64,000 nt of DNA. It comes from Oasisia sp. SBJ-2009. Taxonomy: Eukaryota; Annelida; Polychaeta; Sabellida; Siboglinidae. The translations under genes and the position numbers were made by a program. The notes below the pieces were generated by a model, which saw only the letters and a program-made list of their open reading frames with translations, was not told the DNA's origin and searched no databases. Of the stretch, positions 15,001 to 20,262 are shown piece by piece. The stretch spans positions 2,501-66,500 of the forward strand of contig OZ024862.1 of assembly GCA_964017155.1 (NCBI GenBank), read 5' to 3'. Position 1 is the stretch's first letter. Every line of letters starts with the position of its first letter.

Positions 15001-15373
15001 CTCTCCTTCCTCTACATCCTCTCCCTAACCCTAACCCGAGTACTCCTCTACTCGTACTCCTCTACCAAAACTCCCTCCTCTACCTCTTCTCTCCTTCCTC
15101 GTACTCCTCTACCTACTCTCCTTCCTCTACATCCTCTCCCTAACCTTAACCCGAGTACTCCTCTACTCGTACTCCTCTACCTCCACTACCTCCTCTACCT
15201 CTTCTCTCCTTCCTCGTACTCCTCTACCTACTCTCCTTCCTCTACATCCTCTCCCTAACCCTAACCCGAGTACTCCTCTACTCGTACTCCTCTACCAAAA
15301 CTCCCTCCTCTACCTCTTCTCTCCTTCCTCGTACTCCTCTACCTACTCTCCTTCCTCTACATCCTCTCCCTAA
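9049..15373 (+). repeat. Five exact 1265-bp higher-order repeats (11 x 115 bp)
   Basis: The CCTTAA-type monomers fall at 9049, 9394, 9739, 10084, 10314, 10659, 11004, 11349, 11579, 11924, 12269, 12614, 12844, 13189, 13534, 13879, 14109, 14454, 14799, 15144 and 15374. The spacing is therefore 345, 345, 345, 230 bp, repeated five times, giving a period of 1265 bp = 11 monomers. From 7899 to 15374 is exactly 65 x 115 bp, so there is no net indel in 7.5 kb. This indicates very recent amplification of an 11-mer block. Confidence 0.9.
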
Positions 15374-15558
15374 CCTTAACCCGAGTACTCCTCTACTCGT
15401 ACTCCTCTACCTCCACTACCTCCTCTACCTCTTCTCTCCTTCCTCGTACTCCTCTACCTACTCTCCTTCCTCTACATCCTCTCCCTAACCCTAACCCGAG
15501 TACTCCTCTACTCGTACTCCTCTACCAAAACTCCCTCCTCTACCTCTTCTCTCCTTCC

Positions 15559-15755
15559 ACGAGTCCGTCCTTTGTCCACGAGTTCTCGATTGATACTTCG
15601 TGGATCTCTGGCGCCGACGTGTCGACAGTGATGCCGTCGGAACACACGGGCTCCGAGGGCTCGAGGGCCTTGTTGTAGGCGACGACTGTGCAGTAGTAGT
15701 AGGTCCCGGGGCCCGACACTGTCCTACTGGCGTAAGTCAACGTTGTCTCTTTCAA
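15559..15755 (-). CDS. Exon 6 of the fragment, truncated by satellite
   Basis: Acceptor TTACTTTAG ends at 15756. The frame is open and encodes KETTLTYASRTVSGPG, then YYYCTVVAYNKALEPSEPVC, then SDGITVDTSAPEIHEVS and ENSWTKDGLV. At 15559/15558 the sequence passes without any splice signal into the 115-bp satellite. The YYCTVVAYN...VDTSAP pattern resembles an FN3-like strand F/G region followed by an interdomain linker. No exon end is present, so the gene cannot continue normally past this point. Confidence 0.75.
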
Positions 15756-15981
15756 CTAAAGTAATTTAGAATTAGCATGGTTTTGCGAAAGACATAGTTT
15801 GCTCAATGCGTACGTTCCGACACATAAACCCTAAATGTCCAGATAATACTATCGCGGTCGTGCATAGTATCAAGAAACAACTACGTCACAGATATCAATA
15901 CAATACACTTCGCTGGCTATGTTTAGAATTCCACAAACATATCTCATTTTTTTATATGTGGGTTTTTAAACATATACGTAC

Positions 15982-16172
15982 ATTACCAGTTGGTGGCACA
16001 GTGAAAACATTCGCCTTGAGACATGCGTCCGATAAGGCGTATTGGTAGAACATGACTCCACTCTCGCGGTGCCAGGACACGTGCTGGCTGCTCAAGTCCT
16101 GCTGGAAGTCGATGTCTGGTTGCGATTGCTCGCTGGCCGACACCACGCCCGTTTGGGCAGCAGTTGTGTCCA
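15982..16172 (-). CDS. Exon 5 of the fragment
   Basis: Acceptor ATATCACAG at 16181-16173. The open frame starts with the last two bases of a codon (xTG GAC ACA) and encodes VDTTAAQTGVVS, QPDIDFQQDL, and ESGVMFYQYALSDACL, ending VFTVPPTGN. Two donors are possible. GTACGT at 15981 joins in phase 0 to TTG at 15755. GTAATG at 15986 joins in phase 1 to AGACA at 15748. The incoming phase (one base missing) clashes with exon 4, and an in-frame TGA just upstream rules out a longer exon. Confidence 0.68.
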
Positions 16173-16299
16173 CTGTGATATGTTGTCATCAACAGGAAAT
16201 AAGTTGCTGATTGTAACACGTAGACTTGCATCATATCACAAGTTATGATTTCACGTATGTTGTACGTTCATTTTAGAAATACGTGCTATGATTCCGTAC

Positions 16300-16491
16300 C
16301 TTGTACGTGAACACTGTGGTCAACATGGCGTTGTTGGTCGACGTAATGACGAGGTCGTAGTCGAGGTCGTGGTCACCATGCGACTTGTTCATCTTACTCA
16401 TGTCAGGCTTCATCTCGAAGTTGCGCCAAAAGCATTCTTCGTCTTTCGGAATGCAGTAGCACTGAGGAGCTACGCAGTCTGGTGTAGCTCC
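16300..16491 (-). CDS. Exon 4 of the fragment, Cys-rich (64 codons)
   Basis: Acceptor GATTTCAG at 16499-16492, donor GTACGG at 16299. It is 192 bp with phase 0 at both ends and fully open. It encodes GATPDCVAPQCYCIPKDEEC near the start, a Lys/Met/His/Asp-rich stretch, and LVITSTNNAMLTTVFTYK at the end. Four cysteines within 16 residues suggest a disulfide-bonded extracellular loop. The donor phase does not fit the following exon, which needs one extra base. Confidence 0.73.
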
Positions 16492-17396
16492 CTGAAATCT
16501 TTATTTAACGCACATCAAATTATGAGTATCTACCAACTGAATAAATATGTATCTTGTATATAATGTACAAACGTAATAGGGGGTATGTTACCAAATATAT
16601 TTAATGACACGTTCTTGAACCACCCACCATCACACAACTATGATATGAGACAACATGTAGCTTACAAAATACCACATTGTAAAGCCAATACCAGACAAAA
16701 CACACTCGCTGATATTGGTCCCTAACTATGGAATATCATTATCATGAAGAATGAAGATTATACTTATATGAATATATTTCAATAGGCAATAAAACAAGAA
16801 ACACAATACAATTAAGATATAGTGGTATATTTTAGTGTAATAGTATATACTAAATATTTGTGAACGGTATAGCTAATTGAGGAAACTTATATTATCATGC
16901 TGTTATGTCATATATTTGATTAACTGTGATACGCTCGAATGTACATAATTGCACCAAGATGGCGGACACATTTGGTTGATAACTGAACAAAGAAATCATA
17001 AGCAGTTTGCTTCTTTTATCGTTTCGGACAATCAGTCAATAAAGCAATTATGTGATAAAAAGAAATCAGAAATGGTTGTGTTTACATAAGTTATTGTTCT
17101 TAATATTCTTAATATTCTGCCCCTCTATGTTGAAGCTGTCCTCCATGCCTGTCCTCAATTTATGGTTTTATCGGTTTCAGTTTGTATTTACACAAATCAA
17201 ATCAAAACAAATTTTATTTCGTAACAACAAAATTACATTCTACATAAGCAATAGGTGCTCAATGTCCATCACACAGAACGTGTTAAATGCCTCATAAATG
17301 CGGAAACTCTCGTAAATTTTCACCAAATGAAACCTCATATATTTAAATTAGTACTTGTTTTTGGATTAACATAAACATCGAAGTCCGTCACCGCAC
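16492..17396 (-). other. 905-bp AT-rich intron
   Basis: This lies between exons 3 and 4, with GT at 17396-17395 and AG at 16493-16492 on the minus strand. It is AT-rich unique sequence with no convincing open frame on either strand. The only internal feature I can point to is a possible non-LTR retrotransposon tail near 17193-17310. Confidence 0.65.
17193..17310 (-). mobile_element. Possible 3' end of a truncated non-LTR retrotransposon
   Basis: Read on the minus strand, about 90 bp of sequence ends in AAATAAAATTTGTTTTGATT followed by TGATTTG. A polyadenylation-like AATAAA running into short TTTGA-type repeats is typical of the 3' tails of CR1/L2-type elements in marine invertebrates. No reverse-transcriptase coding sequence and no clear target-site duplication are visible, so this is at most a short 5'-truncated copy. 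Confidence 0.3.
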
Positions 17397-17517
17397 CTTG
17401 TGTCGTCGGACAGCCACGTGTCTTTGGCCGTGCTTCACATCCGGGTCAACAGAGTCGTGTAGTCGCCAGTGAATCTCTTTCAGACCAGAGTGATAGTCGT
17501 AGCTTTCAAACTCGAAT
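17397..17517 (-). CDS. Exon 3 of the fragment (40 codons plus one base)
   Basis: Acceptor ACTTAG at 17523-17518, donor GTGCGG at 17396. It is 121 bp. The first base A completes the ACA codon begun in exon 2. The reading frame gives FEFESYDYHSGLKEIHWRL, then HDSVDPDVKHGQ and RHVAVRRHK, with no stop. It leaves in phase 0, which matches the next exon. The pattern FE(F/S)xDxxSGL.xIxW is the part I associate most strongly with the mollusc/amphioxus extracellular family. Confidence 0.75.
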
Positions 17518-17660
17518 CTAAGTAGCAGTAAAATAAATCATCATAAATTCGACAACCTGTTATCATATAGGTCTATAATTACAACAATGAATAAGATTGC
17601 GCACTCCAGATTAGTTGCCTTGTGTTTAGTTGTTATGATGTCGAATGGCTGGCTGCTTAC

Positions 17661-17869
17661 GTGAGATCGGAGAGATCCTTCGAGTGGTGTACGGCGAGTT
17701 GGGTGCGGCCGTGTCGAGACTGTCAGACGTCCTGGATGACAGGAGGAGACGAGTCGACGTGCACCAACACAGAGTCGGTCTTCGTGTTGTCCACCACGTC
17801 CGTCGCCCGCACGCACACACGCACCGAGTCACCGTCCTCTCTCAGGATGTCCACAGTCAATGTCTCTCT
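17661..17869 (-). CDS. Exon 2 of the fragment, carrying an in-frame TGA
   Basis: Acceptor TTTCAG at 17875-17870 and donor GTAAGC at 17660. It is 209 bp, entering in phase 0 and leaving after two bases of a codon. It encodes RETLTVDILREDGDSVRVCV, then RATDVVDNTKTDSV and VDSSPPVIQDV, then a TGA stop at 17725-17723. In the same frame it continues QSRHGRTQLAVHHSKDLSDL and ends with AC, which the next exon completes to Thr. Both halves look like the same domain family, so the TGA interrupts a formerly continuous exon. Its first 74 bases are the template of the 97-bp tandem repeat next to it. Confidence 0.7.
17723..17725 (-). other. In-frame TGA inside exon 2
   Basis: The codon follows ...CAG GAC GTC and precedes CAG TCT CGA in the frame that is open on both sides. 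Twenty further sense codons and a correctly phased splice donor follow it, so this is a nonsense change rather than the end of the gene. A single substitution would restore a sense codon; CGA or TGG are both one step away. Confidence 0.75.
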
Positions 17870-18181
17870 CTGAAACCGAACATAGAGTAGTCACGTCCGT
17901 CGCCCGCACCCACACACGCACCGAGTCACCATCCTCTCTCGGGATGTCCACAGTCAGTGTCTCTGTCTGAAACACAACATAGAGTAGTCACGTCCGTCGC
18001 CCTCACCCACACACGCACAGAGTCACCGCCCTCTCGCGGGATGTCCACAGTCAGTGTCTCTGTCTGAAACCAAACATAGAGTAGTCACGTCCGTCACCCC
18101 CACCCTCACACACACGCACGCACAGACACACACACACACGCACGCACGCACCGAGTCACCGTCCTCCCCACCGAGATGTCC
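17796..18181 (-). repeat. 97-bp tandem repeat made from the start of exon 2 plus its splice acceptor
   Basis: The block ACGTCCGTC recurs at 17796, 17893, 17990 and 18087 (+ strand), exactly 97 bp apart, and GATGTCCACAG at 17846, 17943 and 18040 with the same period. Each unit is about 74 bp of exon 2 coding sequence plus about 23 bp of upstream intron, including TTTCAG. The extra copies read TETLTVDIPRE.GDSVRVWV with Trp in place of the Cys in exon 2. The fourth copy is degenerate and has lost the acceptor. The tandem is unmistakable; whether any copy is ever spliced is unknown. Confidence 0.88.
18102..18152 (+). repeat. (CA)n/(GCAC)n microsatellite
   Basis: Runs of CACACA interleaved with CGCACGCA, inside the fourth, degenerate 97-bp copy. 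It lies exactly where the intact copies carry the codons GTG CGT GTG TGC GTG (minus strand), so the microsatellite has evidently grown from coding sequence. Confidence 0.85.
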
Positions 18182-18465
18182 AACAAGATATTTTCATTCT
18201 GTTTCGGACGTAATATCAAATATGAATGCGAATAATTTAACACTAGACACTTAGACGACGACTCTTATAGGTATAATATTATGCATATACGGCGCTGTAT
18301 AAATGAAAACATTAGTATTATTATTTTCATAACAGTACGTTTTGTGTTTACAATGTCGCCGTACATATCATTGTGTTAATCATTACAGCACATAAATATG
18401 CGAATTAATTGTGCCAGTGACTGGTGTAGCGCGGGTGGCCGTAAACAAGTCGACGAGGAACTCAC
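18182..18465. other. Remainder of intron between exons 1 and 2
   Basis: AT-rich single-copy sequence between the 97-bp repeats and exon 1. I see no coding sequence, RNA gene or further repeat in it. Confidence 0.55.
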
Positions 18466-18579
18466 CCGGAAGTCAGCGACATTGCTCCAGCTGCCAGGGC
18501 TGTTGAGAGAACGTCCGCCGTCATGGTCCACTGCACGCGACACTTCGTACTTCACAATGCCGTTCACATAGGGGATGGC
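18466..18579 (-). CDS. Exon 1 of the fragment (internal exon, 38 codons)
   Basis: Preceded by TTTCTCGCAG and followed by the donor GTGAGT. It is 114 bp, phase 0 at both ends, and open throughout. It encodes AIPYVNGIVKYEVSRAVD, then a Gly/Ser/Asn-rich loop, ending WSNVADFR. The strand-like IVKYEVSRA pattern suits an extracellular beta-sandwich domain. It begins with an acceptor and lacks a signal peptide, so it is not the first exon of the gene. It joins in frame to the next exon (ADFR-RETLTV). Confidence 0.72.
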
Positions 18580-18735
18580 CTGCGAGAAATATGGCGTTAC
18601 AACGTTATGTTAATTAGACAATCGTTTTGCTCATTGAATCATTGCGGTGCCAGCACATGTATGCATCACTTTTATCAAGTAGTACACTCCTTCAGTATTG
18701 TTACATCACATGATTCAATGTGGAAACACCCTAGG
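18580..18735. other. Unique sequence upstream of exon 1
   Basis: About 156 bp without recognisable coding sequence between the acceptor of exon 1 and the minisatellite. It is presumably the 3' part of a further intron. No promoter or first exon is visible. Confidence 0.5.
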
Positions 18736-18967
18736 CTGACGAGTGTAGGACACATCAACTCAACTGTGATAGCAGTAGACAGACGAGTGTAGGACACATC
18801 AACTCAACTGTGATAGCAGTAGACTGACGAGTGTAGGACACACCATCTCAACTGTGATAGCAGTAGACTGACGGGTGTAGGACACACATATTCAACTGTG
18901 ATAGCAGTAGACTGATGAGTGTAGGACACACCAACTCAACTGTGATAGCAGTAGACTGACGAGTGTA
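18736..18967 (+). repeat. 44-bp minisatellite, about 5.3 copies
   Basis: Units begin CTGACGAGTGTAGGACAC (or CAGACG, CTGACGGG, CTGATGAG) at 18736, 18780, 18824, 18868, 18912 and 18956, exactly 44 bp apart, and end ACTGTGATAGCAGTAGA. Copies differ by a few substitutions. The sixth copy breaks off after GAGTGTAG and continues directly into the large satellite (TTGCACAAATCG). Confidence 0.93.
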
Positions 18968-19896
18968 GTTGCACAAATCGAGGAAAACGACAAAGTCCGA
19001 TCCGTCTACGGGGGATCAGTTTTGGGAATCGAGAGAAACGGCCAAGTTCGACGCGCCGGTCGGTCTTCTCGGGCGTGTGCCACGCACGGGGTGTAACTAC
19101 GACTCTCTCGACGATACCAACTGACCGTGCGCGTCGTCTTGCCAACGTTTGGAAACAAATCGAGGAAAACGAAAAATCCGATCCGTCTACGGGGGATCAG
19201 TTGGGGAAGCGTAAATGTATGTTTACATTCTTTTCAACAGAATTCCGTGCCGACCGCTGGGTAAACGGCGGGAGTAATAATGGTGAACCACTAACTAGAT
19301 GAGGTGACGAGGCATTTGGCGACCTTGTCAGGGTGATAGTTGCACAAATCGAGGAAAACGACAAAGTCCGATCCGTCTACGGGGGATCAGTTTTGAGAAT
19401 CGAGAGAAACGGCCAAGTTCGACGCGCCGGTCGGTCTTCTCGAGCGTGTGCCACGCAAGGGGTGTAACTACGTCTCTCTCGAGGAAACCAACTGACCGTG
19501 CGCGTCGTCTTGTCAACTTTTGGAAACAAATCGAGGAAAACGTCAAAGTCCGATCCGTCTACGGGGGATCAGTTGGGGAAGCGTAAATGTCTGTTTACAT
19601 TCTTTTCAACAGAATTCCGTGCCGACCGCTGGGTAAACGGCGGGAGTAATAATGAACCACTAACTAGATGAGGTGTCAAGACATTTGGCGACCTTAACAG
19701 GGTGATAGTTGCACAAATCGAGCAAAACGACAAAGTCCGATCCGTCTACGGGGGATCAGTTTTGAGAATCGAGAGAAACGGCCAAGTTCGACGCGCCGGT
19801 CGGTCTTCTCGGGCGTATTCCACGCACGGAGTGTAACTACGACTCTCTCGACGAAACCAACTGACCGTGCGCGTCGTCTTGCCAACTTTTGGAAAC
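18968..19896 (+). repeat. Diverged left edge of the AB-AC satellite
   Basis: The first units carry variants not seen, or rarely seen, further in. These include TTTTGGGAATCG at 19018, ACGTTTGG near 19145, an extra GGT before GAACC near 19280, and CCTTGTCAGGG near 19325. The C modules here all have the long form with CGTAAATG. Edge divergence with a homogenised interior is what unequal exchange produces, and it suggests the long C is ancestral to the short C. Confidence 0.75.
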
Positions 19897-20262
19897 AAAT
19901 CGAGGAAAACGACAAAGTCCGATCCGTCTACGGGGGATCAGTTGGGGAAGTCTGTTTACATTCTTTTCAACAGAATTCCGTGCCGACCGCTGGGTAAACG
20001 GCGGGAGTAATAATGAACCACTAACTAGATGAGGTGACGAGGCATTTGGCGACCTTAACAGGGTGATAGTGGCACAAATCGAGCAAAACGACAAAGTCCG
20101 ATCCGTCTACGGGGGATCAGTTGGGGAAGCGTAAATGTCTGTTTACTTTCTTTTCAACAGAATTCCGTGCCGACCGCTGGATAAACGGCGGGAGTAATAA
20201 TGAACCACTAACTAGATGAGGTGACGAGGCATTTGGCGACCTTAACAGGGTGATAGTTGCAC
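19897..20262 (+). repeat. AC-AC run (B skipped)
   Basis: Module A at 19897 is followed by a short C. The next A at 20076 (179 bp on) is again followed by C, now the long form, and the next A starts at 20263 (187 bp on). No B module intervenes. This is the product expected from exchange between the two A modules of neighbouring units. Confidence 0.88.

Larger units (their letters stand above)
1..15558 (+). repeat. 115-bp pyrimidine-rich satellite array with embedded telomere-like motif
   Basis: Head-to-tail tandem array of a 115-bp monomer, all copies in one orientation. Each monomer starts with CCCTAACCCTAACCC (or CCCTAACCTTAACCC), i.e. about 2.5 copies of the C-strand metazoan telomere repeat. 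It continues with an inverted repeat CGAGTA-CTCCTC-TACTCG and then C/T-rich sequence in which CTCGTACTCCTCTACC occurs twice per monomer. By hand count the common monomer has about 80% pyrimidine and only 4 G on the + strand. Two main variants differ after the second CTCTACC: one has AAAACTCCC, the other TCCACTACC together with the CCTTAA form. There is no coding potential. The array ends at 15558 after 76 bases of its last monomer, directly against coding sequence. The family is not one I recognise by name. Confidence 0.97.
15559..18579 (-). pseudogene. Six-exon fragment of an extracellular FN3-like family gene, broken at both ends
   Basis: Six exons can be assembled on the minus strand: 18579-18466, 17869-17661, 17517-17397, 16491-16300, 16172-15982 and 15755-15559. 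All introns (596, 143, 905, 127 and about 226 bp) begin GT and end AG. Codon phase is continuous at four junctions. The peptides are rich in features of secreted multidomain proteins (paired Cys, DxSxPP and VDTSAP linkers, Tyr/Val strands). From memory they resemble large uncharacterised proteins of molluscs and amphioxus; no search was possible. Defects are an in-frame TGA at 17725-17723, a one-base phase clash between 16300 and 16172, and truncation of the last exon by satellite at 15559. No initiator exon is present. Upstream lies 157 bp of unique sequence and then repeats to the window end, so the 5' part is either lost or beyond 45 kb of satellite. A recent pseudogene is most likely; sequencing error could explain single defects. 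Confidence 0.72.

Noticed and set aside
1..15558. True telomere array
   Set aside because: The CCCTAA motif never exceeds about 2.5 consecutive copies and sits inside a 115-bp monomer, so this is a satellite with a telomere-like block.
15806..16563. Plus-strand open frames across this stretch
   Set aside because: They are antisense to the minus-strand exons 4 and 5, which have matching splice sites and coherent protein sequence.
17723..17725. TGA as a selenocysteine codon
   Set aside because: The family is not known to me as selenoproteins, no SECIS element can be shown, and other defects in the gene point to decay.
17541..17890. Alternative open frames reading through the TGA of exon 2 on the minus strand, and plus-strand frames there
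   Set aside because: They are in the wrong frames: Arg/Thr/Ser-rich, and they ignore the acceptor and donor. The frame with VDSSPPVIQDV and AVHHSKDLSDL is the one that fits both neighbours.
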